Positions 19,001 to 25,754 of a stretch of 25,754 nucleotides of DNA are shown one piece after another; position 1 is the stretch's first letter, and every line of letters begins with the position of its first letter. This DNA is from Lingula anatina (taxonomy: Eukaryota; Brachiopoda; Lingulata; Lingulida; Lingulidae), in NCBI RefSeq assembly GCF_001039355.2, contig NW_019773600.1, positions 39,056 to 64,809 of the forward strand, read 5' to 3'. The notes under the pieces are model-generated. The model worked only from the letters and a program-made list of their open reading frames with translations. It was not told where the DNA came from and made no database searches. Made by a program: the position numbers and the translations under genes.

Positions 19001-19495
19001 ATTTCCCGCGAGGATAACAAACATACAGGAGCAGTTCCATATGTGACATGATGGCGTTCTGATGGTGTAATTGCAGAGCGTTACTTTGAAAATCAAAGTT
19101 CCATGTATCATACTTAGTTGTCGAAATATGGGAATACTTGAAGTGGTTTTTTTATATTCTATCAATACAGTGATTGCTCAATTAGATACATTTACGCTTG
19201 TATTTCCATACTTAAATAACCGCGTTGACGACTGGGGGAGTGACATAGGCCTATTCTAACATTTTAGATTGTTTGACATGAACTTTTGGTCAGTTTATTT
19301 ACGTTGTAACTTTGTTGTATATTTCCTAATATTTCAGCACGTATGCTATGTCACCATATATCATTTAACTTAATTGGTTTGCCTACCTTGGTGGTTTCCG
19401 GTTGACATCGGTTAGTTCCACTAAAGAAATCCCCATGTGCGGTGCACTGGTTGATATCATGGCGTTGCAAGTCGATGTGGATCGCAACAACACCC
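12724..19495 (-). CDS. Orphan class C receptor of the GPR158/GPR179 family (3' part)
   Basis: Nine exons join in frame to 541 residues plus TGA. Residues 1-123 form the cysteine-rich extracellular linker: LQRHDINQC, then CIPIPGRGFSVGAYKCQCKKG, then CLPCKRGCDQCVDDSPCL. Seven membrane segments lie near 126-145, 152-174, 185-207, 231-251, 286-306, 322-342 and 350-369. Cys187 before TM3 and Cys278 before TM5 are the expected disulfide pair. EPTTLTCILVPWFREVGFA and WWDYIIEVAEFLF are hallmarks of this family. Known relatives are neuronal orphan receptors that scaffold RGS7-Gbeta5, and GPR158 has been reported as a glycine receptor through its Cache domain. No Cache exon was recognised here. The tail is about 170 residues, much shorter than in vertebrate GPR158 or GPR179. 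Confidence 0.93.
13347..13496 (-). CDS. Receptor exon: membrane-proximal tail
   Basis: Fifty codons in phase 0 lie between the acceptor TTTGCTGTAG and donor AAG|GTACTA. The peptide begins LWYTHRPPKTDFRGRAFSD and continues to GEVTDMNIAEMDPEEIK. It leads into the cytoplasmic helix completed by the last exon. Confidence 0.88.
13791..13896 (-). CDS. Receptor exon: TM6-TM7
   Basis: One base plus 35 codons lie between the acceptor TTTGCAG and donor AAG|GTATCT. The exon encodes HFLLTILHPDYMFLMYFLRC and HLTVSVTLVLVFGPK. LVFGPK marks the end of TM7 in this family. Confidence 0.9.
14192..14330 (-). CDS. Receptor exon: TM5 and start of TM6
   Basis: The acceptor CTGTTCCAG and donor CCAG|GTAACG bound an exon in matching phases (1 in, 2 out). 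It encodes AEFLFLCCGIYLCYCIR, then SAPSLFAETRYISWAIYNE and TVISAILHVA. The preceding 1.6-kb intron (14331-15937) contains the pearl-like element. Confidence 0.91.
14509..14534. repeat. (AAGTAT)n microsatellite
   Basis: Four copies of the hexamer AAGTAT plus a partial fifth lie within a receptor intron. Confidence 0.85.
14769..15129. repeat. 161-bp tandem core, 2.2 copies
   Basis: The word GGTTTTCCA, followed by CTTAT-GTGTTATC, recurs at about 14783, 14944 and (as AGTTTTCCA) 15105. Between the copies GCTGATTTTCGAACTTGACC and TTATAAATATTCATCAGTTC are conserved. Unit spacing is 161 bp for both intervals. Confidence 0.9.
15138..15180. repeat. CGACGG-type microsatellite
   Basis: Irregular CGACGG/CGACGA repeats occur within AT-rich intron sequence, placed directly between the tandem core and the terminal hairpin. 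Confidence 0.8.
15183..15212. repeat. Terminal hairpin with 14-bp arms
   Basis: TATGTACAGACACA (15183-15196) and TGTGTCTGTACATA (15199-15212) are perfect inverted repeats around two bases. A hairpin near the 3' end is typical of Helitron-class elements. Confidence 0.85.
15938..16173 (-). CDS. Receptor exon: loop 2, TM4 and extracellular loop 2
   Basis: Seventy-eight codons plus split codons lie at both ends; donor GTCG|GTGAGT. The exon encodes a basic intracellular loop (QTRRARRVHIRDKDLL), TM4 (YLLGLVIIVLGYMCAWTA) and an extracellular loop ending FVVCKSHWWDYIIEV, with the second disulfide cysteine. Confidence 0.92.
16444..16553 (-). CDS. Receptor exon: extracellular loop 1 and TM3
   Basis: The exon runs from the acceptor TTTCCAG to donor ACAG|GTACAG. 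It encodes VVVQYFEPTTLTC, ILVPWFREVGFAIVFGAL and ILKIYR. The EPT...C...PWFRE block is highly characteristic of the family and holds the conserved TM3 cysteine. It leaves in phase 2, splitting the arginine codon completed by the next exon. Confidence 0.93.
16988..17056 (-). CDS. Receptor exon: TM2
   Basis: There are 23 codons in phase 0 between CAG at 17057 and donor TCG|GTAAGT. The peptide AIKVSMWIMLEIILFGALL is the second membrane helix. The tiny size is compensated by perfect phase and a consensus donor. Confidence 0.88.
17316..17660 (-). CDS. Receptor exon: EGF-like/cysteine-rich segment and TM1
   Basis: There are 115 codons between the acceptor CATTTCCAG and the donor AAG|GTGAGA, both in phase 0. 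The exon encodes the EGF-like cysteines (KCQCKKGYYFP), a putative glycosylation site (NITANVS), the second cysteine cluster and TM1 (CMTIVLIIGIVIIRI), ending in a basic RKKK stop-transfer. An ATG upstream at 17747 is intronic in this model. Confidence 0.92.
18028..18325. repeat. About 50-bp minisatellite, six diverged units
   Basis: GGGGCC-like words recur at about 18031, 18081, 18133, 18176, 18231 and 18281. Each is followed by TAGCACTGGGCATGTGGCAT-like sequence and GTGAAATATCA. Unit length varies from 44 to 54 bp. It is GC-richer than its surroundings. Confidence 0.85.
18853..19058 (-). other. Coding-like open stretch inside the receptor intron
   Basis: After an acceptor-like ACACCATCAG, a frame stays open for 67 codons to a TAA. 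It includes YGTAPVCLLSSREIAS, HIHCFLSSGFDIDEGAVFY and FFKNDHPVERVRVVMDEPVH. The composition is strikingly protein-like, but no donor, start codon or known family was recognised. It does not fit the receptor, whose flanking exons join directly. It may be a fossil of a mobile element or a nested exon. Confidence 0.3.
19387..19495 (-). CDS. Receptor exon: start of the cysteine-rich linker
   Basis: The acceptor ATTATTTCAG and donor AAG|GTAGGC bound one base plus 36 codons. The peptide GVVAIHIDLQRHDINQC, then a GTNRCQPETTK end, matches the family pattern just before the EGF-like segment. It joins the next exon in phase 0 to give CQPETTKCIPIPGRGF, a continuous family motif. The acceptor phase shows that at least one more coding exon lies upstream. 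Confidence 0.88.
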
Positions 19496-19708
19496 CTGAA
19501 ATAATGGTTGCAAATTAATCTTAAAAATAGACTTGCTCTGCATGCAATGGTCGTCTTCATTCCAAAACATTGCATTGGGAAGTGCCTATCTCTGGTGCTA
19601 TATAATAACAACCAAACCTCAAGGTGTGCATTTTAATATTAGACTCATGCCACACGCTTAAACCACATGAAAAGCGTCATTTCTGTGAGAAAATACATAA
19701 GACGTTTT

Positions 19709-19740
19709 GAGAGAGAGAGAAAGAAAGAAAGAGTGAGTGA
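19709..19740. repeat. GA/GAAA-rich simple repeat
   Basis: The sequence runs GAGAGAGAGAAAGAAAGAAAG and continues into GTGAGTGA, a purine-rich simple tract. Confidence 0.7.
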
Positions 19741-19795
19741 TAATTTTCTTTGTTCCTATCATACGTCCGCAAAGTCCATATTACGTTTTGTGCCT

Positions 19796-19815
19796 CTGTG
19801 TGTGTGTGTGTGTGC
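19796..19815. repeat. (TG)n microsatellite
   Basis: About ten TG dinucleotides are followed by a short CATATATATA run. Confidence 0.8.
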
Positions 19816-22101
19816 ATATATATCCGCTTTATACAATTCACACTGTCGAGAGTGTCTCCATTGCTAATCGGATTTTGTGGTTTAACCTGGATAATATCTT
19901 TAAATCAGAAACTGAAGGATCAGACACGATGCAGTTCGAACTTAACAACGTCGATGTTCATATTGTCTGATGTTTTTGACACAAAATCACCTTTTTGTTG
20001 TGAATTTTAACTAAAGAGTAACCCGCGTGCAAGTAAACGCATTGCAAAAAAATGTTACTTGGCTATTTGGCTATGTGTGCACCTCTGTCAATCACATAAT
20101 GTCTACATAAATAATCAGCCTAGTAGGTATTTTAAAAATGGACCCACATTTTGAATCAGAAAGCCTACAAACACACAATTAAATAAAAGTTAGCCAAGAT
20201 CACACAACAGAAACTTACTTGTTGTGTGATACATTAACCCTAATACAAACATTTCCTGTAAGATTAGGGATATTCTTCATTTTTTTCAAATGTAAATAAT
20301 GTTCAATCTTTAACAACGTTTTCTCAACTTTTACTCAAAATTTAATTTAATTTTCAAATGCCGTAATTCTGTAGTCTATTACTTTGGGATACAAAATTTA
20401 GTAACAGTTCATGAAACTTTGAGTTACAAATATTATATTTGTCACTCTAAGAACAAAATCGGTTTCAATTGTTCGTAACGAATACTAACCGTAACAGCAG
20501 TTTGTGAGAAAAAAGCCAAGTAGACCTCAAAGTTGGTTTTGTCTGTATATGGAATGCCCTATAAATCGACATCTTTTAACTGTCATACGACTTTTATGTC
20601 GAAAGGTTAAACACGTTTTAGCTAAATTGCGTTCTGATTGTCCACAGAATCAATTTTGCTTATGCACCAATATTTACCCGCATCTGGTTCAATAGGAAGG
20701 TATTTGGTTGTAACACAGCAGACGATGAACAGCGCGTGGAGCAGATGACCTTTCAGAGCAGGCGAGGTCACAGAGACTGAAAGCCATAGCCGGATGTGAT
20801 CAATAGACGGTCGGATAAATGGATTGTTACGATAGATTGAGGCATATTTGCGTCATTTGCGATAAATGACCGGGAGACAAAAGGCCATTTGGATAAAGTC
20901 TACTTCATATGGAACACTCGATAAATGTTGTGCAGGGGTTTGTCATTTCAGTCGTCTGGCAGTGGAGCACCTTAACTACTGGGTTAGTGTAGCTAGGTGT
21001 GAGCTTCCGTTTGGAAGAGTGGCAGTCCATTAAGAAAATCTACTCAATCTAAAAAAGCGCAATGCTGCTTCCTCAGCAAACAGTAAAAACAACACTTGAC
21101 TTACAGGGAAGACAAGAAATCTATATCATCTTTCACAACATGAAACTCCACACATAATTACCGCTGTAAAGCCTATTGCACACGCCTACACGCCCAGGTA
21201 AACCGGCAGATAAACACCGACAGTTACAGCAAACAAAGGCATACATAAACATTCTTTTTCTCTCTCGTTCTCTCTCACGCTCTTTACAGAAATGCGTGTC
21301 TTAATCCGCCTATGTGAAAAACTATTTGTAAGAAGGTATAGAGATTTGCTAAAAGATTTAGGACTAAGCTTCATGTAAAAGTATATGCCAAAACCTAAAC
21401 AATGCCGTTTATTAAATTTCTGAAAGCTCATCATTTCCGCTAACATAGAGAAACCTATCACAAGATATGTTTTCTAGCATTACAGATGATGCAAATAGGC
21501 GTACAAGTAAAACTTTTCAAATTGTTTTTACCTTTACCCGCACACATTACCAGGCGTTCAGTGATGTAAAAAACATGATGGTAAATAATAAAATGGGATG
21601 GTTTCTTCTATACCACATTTCAATACATCTCACTTTTAATTAAAATTGCGCATATTACAAAAAGATCTATCTAGGCGTGATATTATACAAAATAAAACAC
21701 ATAAGACTTACTAAAAACAATATAAAACATAAGTACTTTAAAGTAAAACGAAAGCTAAAGGATAGAAATCTCGATGAAGTGATTAATTAAGAAATTGAGG
21801 CAATATGGCAAAAGATGCTTAATTAGAGAAGGGTTGTCCATAGTTACCACTGGGTCATGAGGATGATATGCTTTTGATACCATAGCAACAGTTTCCAAAT
21901 TAGAAATGTACAAATTTGAAGTGTCAGCTTAAAACGCAGAACGTCTTTGTAGTACGATTGGTTCAACGAGTGTTTTCCAACGTAAACTTACATGTTTTAT
22001 CCATCTTCATTGGATGTGTTAAAGAAACAATTTATCGTTCCTTGTTATACTCTTATGTGAGATGCCATAAAAGGCACAAATCTTTAACCATCGGTTCCTT
22101 G

Positions 22102-22139
22102 TTAACCCTATATCATACCGGGTGGGTCGTTTACGACCC
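22102..22139 (+). mobile_element. Possible piggyBac-like terminus
   Basis: TTAA is followed by CCCTATATCATACCGGGTGG and then the short palindrome GGGTCGTTTACGACCC (22124-22139). A TTAA target followed by CCCT and a GGGTCG palindrome resembles ends of piggyBac-type MITEs. The opposite terminus (AGGGTTAA) was not found nearby, so this would be a solo end or fragment. A second TTAACCCTA word at 22628 has the same orientation and no palindrome. Confidence 0.35.
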
Positions 22140-23207
22140 CATGGGATTATTAATGAAATACCGATATTTTTTGGAAATTACACAACAGAAGCTTTTTGCT
22201 AAATCAAAAGACATTTTAATACACAATGCTTGAGAACTACAATATCATTCTATACTAATATAGGTATCTTAGAGCACAAATTAGCTAAAAGAAATGGTAT
22301 ATACTTTTTTCAAATAAATTTTCTTTCTTTCCAGCCCTAGTATAGTTCTCATGATATGTGTCAAAACAAAACTACAATCTGTATAGAATCTTTTTTTTTA
22401 ACTTGAAACTAAAATATCATAAACAAATGCAAACAAAAAGGATTTGTATTGCATAACAAAGTAGCAAGTTTAAAGGCTGTGTCACTGATATCATTTTTAT
22501 GGGAGACGCATATTTTCAATGAAGTGGGTATCGAACCCCTTGTTAATGATGTAAGATTTGATGATTTTAGATGCAACTTCATATACAAACTAGTATTCAC
22601 CGTGAATTGGGCAAAATGGCCACTGAGTTAACCCTATTCAAGGGTCACATATTGCTTTTTCATATAATATTCACAGATATGCATGCCTCGGGTGAATTCT
22701 GTGCACCTTTCTCTTGTAACCAAAGAGAATTTCTGTATAGAATTAATGCCATCATGCCTTTAGTATAGAGTTGTCACTTAGAGGAATAGTAGAAGAAGTA
22801 ATGACTGGCTTTCATAAAGATGGACAAGAAGGATAGGCCCAACGAACCTTGAAATTATGAAAACCATTGATCTTTTTCTAATAGAGAAAACGCAATTAGT
22901 GACTATTTCAATGAAGGTCTGTCCAGATGGGCAGTGAGAACATTGGAAAGTGAATTTAACTTTTTAAATATATTCTAAAAAGTGTTGAAGATAAGAATAA
23001 TAAGTTTTAGAATAATATTTGGAGGGTTTCTGCTTGAGCTATATTATCAAGATTGTTTTCAAAACTATTTTCATTGCTTGTTTCAGGAGAGACAAAATAG
23101 AATGTGTCGTCAATACTAATGGCACAGCAGTGATTTACTGACCTAAGTAGACCAGATGATTTATCTGATCAACTCCCACTGCAAAGCAAGTCTTAAGGGT
23201 TCCTCAC
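22140..23207. other. Non-coding stretch
   Basis: AT-rich sequence without convincing exons on either strand. Short T or A runs and scattered palindromic words are present, but nothing that can be called. Confidence 0.55.
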
Positions 23208-23345
23208 CTGAACAGATTTTACACGGAAATACCAATACAAGATTACACAGATAAAAAGCAGCTACAGAGGTAAAGTTAAGAAGCTCTTGACAAAGACGAT
23301 ACACGAAGAAAAGTGTGTAGATAAAACTGGTGAAACGAAACCACG
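23208..23345 (-). CDS. Candidate hydrophobic exon, uncertain
   Basis: A good acceptor (ATATTTTGCAG) and donor (TCAG|GTGAGG) enclose a stretch open in only one frame: WFRFTSFIYTLFFVYRLC, ELLNFTSVAAFYLCNLVL, VFPCKICS. It is strongly hydrophobic, with one or two possible membrane helices, and begins and ends in phase 1. The phase matches the candidate exon at 23992-24085 upstream. It does not resemble the expected receptor ectodomain, so it would be a separate gene or a chance open stretch. Confidence 0.22.
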
Positions 23346-23991
23346 CTGCAAAATATAAATATAAAAAGTAAATTATATACTGGTATTGTAAAATTTTTTT
23401 AAAAAGCATCAAAGTATTTTAAACACTTGAATACTTTTATATTACTCTAGAAATTGTTTGTCTCTAAACGCATGTAATATATTAAAAAACCTATGGAAGC
23501 AGCAGCTGGGCGGCACAATGCTTTACATATATCACTCGATTGAACACAACTCATGCGTCACGCAATTTGTTCAACATGTGCATCAATTAGGAGATTACAC
23601 ATTTCACCATATACACAATGTTTATCAACCTTGTTTCAATATTACTATGCTCTACCGAGCCACATCTTTATACAACATTATGTATTCTCGTCAATTCTTC
23701 CAGGTTTTATTTCACCTTTTGCATCCAATAACAAAAAGCTAGTAATCTACTGATTAAATCATAGGAGCGATACCTTTTCTAGCGCCAGGATTTCCAGAAC
23801 AACATGTTGTTATTTGCACTTGACCCGCATATTCATAACATGCCAAATAGATGCAGTATTTATGGAAACCTTACTGGATAGATGCCTTAATTGTGCATGT
23901 ATGATAAACTGAAATTGCACGTTTCTGTGTATCTATAACATACATATTATTCTGAAGCTCGAATTAACTGAATAAGAGGTCTGTAACTTAC

Positions 23992-24085
23992 TCTTGGTGG
24001 CGGGCGTGTGGGTACTAGGATGCCAAAGAATGTTTTGAAAGTATCTGGTTTCCAGACTTAAATTTCCATTTCTCTTTGTAGCCAT
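23992..24085 (-). CDS. Candidate exon starting with ATG, uncertain
   Basis: CCAATAG is followed by ATG and 31 open codons, then the consensus donor AAGA|GTAAGT. The peptide is MATKRNGNLSLETRYFQN, then ILWHPSTHTPATK. It ends in phase 1, compatible with the hydrophobic candidate exon at 23345. A different frame of the same strand (24015-24170) is equally coding-like, so only one of the two can be real. Confidence 0.22.
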
Positions 24086-24170
24086 CTATTGGAAAACACA
24101 TGTTTTGCATTCCAGCAAGTCTTGTAAAATCCACGTAGCGTGTTTGTACGTTGTATGCAAGAGGCATCAT
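24015..24170 (-). CDS. Alternative 51-residue reading frame, uncertain
   Basis: An ATG frame gives MMPLAYNVQTRYVDFTRLAG, MQNMCFPIDGYKEKWKF and KSGNQILSKHSLAS before TAG. Composition is balanced and protein-like. The frame is open for nine further codons upstream. A third frame of the same block is open from about 24298 to 24060 and includes LHFYQITQAKELLHWHDAS and TLRGFYKTCWNAKHVFS. Three overlapping open frames suggest a low-stop segment or a fossil coding repeat rather than an established gene. Confidence 0.2.
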   Translation of the reverse strand: MMPLAYNVQTRYVDFTRLAGMQNMCFPIDGYKEKWKFKSGNQILSKHSLAS

Positions 24171-24740
24171 GCCAGTGGAGCAACTCCTTGGCTTGTGTTA
24201 TTTGATAAAAGTGTAAAATTCTGGCACAAATTCCAAATACCGGACTACATGGGGTTGTGGTCTGAAGAGCGAAGTATCTAACACTCGTACAATATAAGAT
24301 TTAAATATTTGAAAAAAATGGGGTTATTTCTTTTTTCATTCTCTCGTGTAATATTTATGCGGTTTCTTCCCTGCAGAGGAAGGAAGACCTGACCAGCACT
24401 GTTGCAAACTAACTGGGTTATATGATATAGATGTTGTAAAATGGGTGCCAGTTTTCCTTGCATTATTACTTCACAGGACCGACGGTTCAACGTACACAAG
24501 TTACCTGAAATAAGAGAAGGCGCATGCTGCTCGTATAAAGCGACAGGTGCTCTGCAGGCACACACGCACACACGCACAGATGCCCAATTAAAAGAAAAAC
24601 TCGATCACAGGCAGACAGAGTTCAAATATAGGCTAAATCAAGGGAGAAATACGTTGGCATGAAAACAGGGTGCCGCACAAATTTGGCAGATTTATATATT
24701 GGCCCGTACATCATGGCAAACCGCCATTCAACTAANCAAG

Positions 24741-24966
24741 GGTGCATTGCAATGAGTGCCACACCCAGACCCCAATACCGGCAAAGCCCAAATTTTACGT
24801 GGAACGAGCTGAGATTATAGGTGACCTAAATCCAAGAGATGGGTACGGGGGCCCTTACCGTCTAGGAGGAGAAGCGGTAACGGTAGCCGTCCGGAACGAT
24901 CCGGACGAGACCGAAACCATGTGTACCGCCAGCGCTAACACTGGTGGTACAATTAACAGAAAATAA
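24741..24966 (+). other. GC-rich island with an open frame
   Basis: This segment is markedly richer in G and C than the surrounding DNA and holds CpG-rich words such as GTCCGGAACGATCCGGACGA. A plus-strand frame is open for 74 codons from an ATG at 24742 and includes ERAEIIGDLNPRDGYGG, PYRLGGEAVTVAVRN and ASANTGGTINRK. I recognise no family. A CpG-rich promoter or first exon, or a transposon fragment, are alternatives. One base nearby (24736) is undetermined. Confidence 0.3.
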
Positions 24967-25029
24967 AACCCAGTATGACATTAGATGGGACATCATAAAG
25001 AAATCAACGCTGCAAAGGAGAAATCAGCA

Positions 25030-25369
25030 CACTAGTGGGCTTGATTTGGACTTAAAGTGCAATTTAAATTCACAAATAGTCTTACATGATCTTAAACTAT
25101 GAGTAAGGCCATTTCTGGTCTGACAGCCAATTAAGTTGTCTCCCCTTACACATTCTCTTATTGTGAGCAGAGGTGTTCTCTATTGTGAGGGGAGGCATCC
25201 CCTGCTGTGAGGGGAGGAAACTGCTTGACCACATAAGTAGATGTTAGATCATTTTTGATCTTAAAAGCAGATTCAGTCCATTTTAAGACTACTGCTGTAA
25301 TGACTAAGATCGTGTAAGATCACTTGTGAACTTAAATTGCACTTTAAGACCAAATCTAGCCCACTAGTG
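25030..25369. mobile_element. 340-bp CACTA-like MITE with 65-bp terminal inverted repeats
   Basis: Both ends start CACTAGTGGGCT (right end inverted). About 65 bp of terminal repeat can be aligned with seven mismatches, including the exact shared core CTTAAAGTGCAATTTAA. The insertion is flanked by GCA on both sides, a 3-bp target duplication. CACTA termini with 3-bp duplications are the signature of the CACTA/EnSpm superfamily. There is no coding capacity. The centre holds tandem words TATTGTGAG and CTGTGAGGGGAGG. Confidence 0.8.
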
Positions 25370-25695
25370 GCACCTATGCAATCTTTGCTTAGACCAAAAA
25401 CTGTTGATAATGATAACACCAGGTACTCTGAATAAAAGAACTGAGATAATTACCATGTGTCGGCATAAAGTGACGTAACTAACATGGCGTGCAACATAAG
25501 TGTCGTCACGCTGTGTATGTAAAACGGCTAATATAACCATTTTCAAATAAACCTCCTGACGATCAGGCATACCTTCTGGGTATGCCCGTGAAACTCGGAG
25601 TCGGGGTTTTTGCATGTCTTTTGTTTATTTATTTATTAATTTTAAATGTGTACAAATGCTCTGTACTGTTGAGCACTCTGTTCCACATTAACGCT

Positions 25696-25700
<5 letters not shown>

Positions 25701-25754
<54 letters not shown>
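25701..25754. repeat. (TA)n microsatellite at the window edge
   Basis: Uninterrupted TA dinucleotides run to the end of the window, 27 copies visible; the tract probably continues. Confidence 0.95.

Larger units (their letters stand above)
17661..19386 (-). other. Receptor intron with minisatellite and unexplained open stretch
   Basis: This intron separates the two linker exons. The exons on either side join into one family motif, so no exon of this receptor is missing here. It contains the 50-bp minisatellite at 18028-18325 and a coding-like open stretch at 18853-19058, both listed separately. Confidence 0.7.
19496..22101. other. Mostly non-coding region upstream of the visible receptor exons
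   Basis: The missing receptor ectodomain exons might be expected here, but I found none that match. Simple repeats occur at 19709-19740 and 19796-19815. A minus-strand stretch around 20635-20860 is open for 75 codons without ATG and includes IDHIRLWLSVSVTSPALKGH, but it matches nothing I know. The rest is AT-rich and featureless. Confidence 0.5.

Noticed and set aside
21916-22233. A 105-codon plus-strand frame
   Set aside because: No recognisable domain, and it runs through the piggyBac-like terminus; most likely chance.
22524-22540. GGGTATCGAACCCC, resembling a tRNA T-arm or SINE B box
   Set aside because: The loop does not match GTTCRA, and no anticodon arm, acceptor stem or A box could be found around it.
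24545-24585. CACACACGCACACACG tract considered as a CRISPR-like or regulatory repeat
   Set aside because: It is a simple CA-type microsatellite with no spacer structure.

Overview
The window looks like nuclear DNA of an invertebrate animal, most likely a lophotrochozoan and probably a mollusc. It is AT-rich, its genes are split by GT-AG introns with long gaps between them, and it carries microsatellites, palindromic non-autonomous transposons, and a tandem-core element of the 'pearl' type described from bivalves. There is no sign of operons, ribosome binding sites or other prokaryotic organisation. The mollusc assignment is an inference from gene and repeat types, not a match to a known genome.

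Two genes can be supported, both on the minus strand. (1) Positions 11663 down to 5796 hold at least three exons whose phases fit exactly: an acidic disordered linker exon, an exon with a Death-domain-like helical bundle, and a 4.4 kb exon that encodes a leader region and then at least 13 tandem copies of a 78-residue helical repeat. I do not recognise the repeat. The array contains a higher-order duplication of about 1.2 kb. Just beyond the present stop codon lie several decayed units broken by frameshifts and stops. The Death domain suggests an intracellular adaptor or sensor role, but this is inference. The first coding exon was not found. (2) Positions 19495 down to 12724 hold nine exons in continuous frame (541 residues plus stop). 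They encode the cysteine-rich linker, seven transmembrane segments and cytoplasmic tail of an orphan class C receptor of the GPR158/GPR179 family. The upstream ligand-binding exons were not identified and may lie beyond the window.

Layout: 1-5189 is gene-poor DNA with a 110-bp palindrome, a 287-bp foldback element, two G-rich tracts and one doubtful small reading frame. 5190-5795 holds decayed repeat units, and 5796-11663 the Death-domain/repeat gene. 11664-12723 is a short intergenic stretch with a dispersed repeat and a 192-bp tandem pair. 12724-19495 is the receptor gene, whose introns hold a pearl/Helentron-like element and a 50-bp minisatellite. 19496-25754 is mostly non-coding, with a few exon-like candidates, a possible piggyBac-like end, a GC-rich island, a CACTA-like MITE with 3-bp duplications, and a terminal TA microsatellite. 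The two genes are neighbours in the same orientation; nothing in the sequence ties their functions together.
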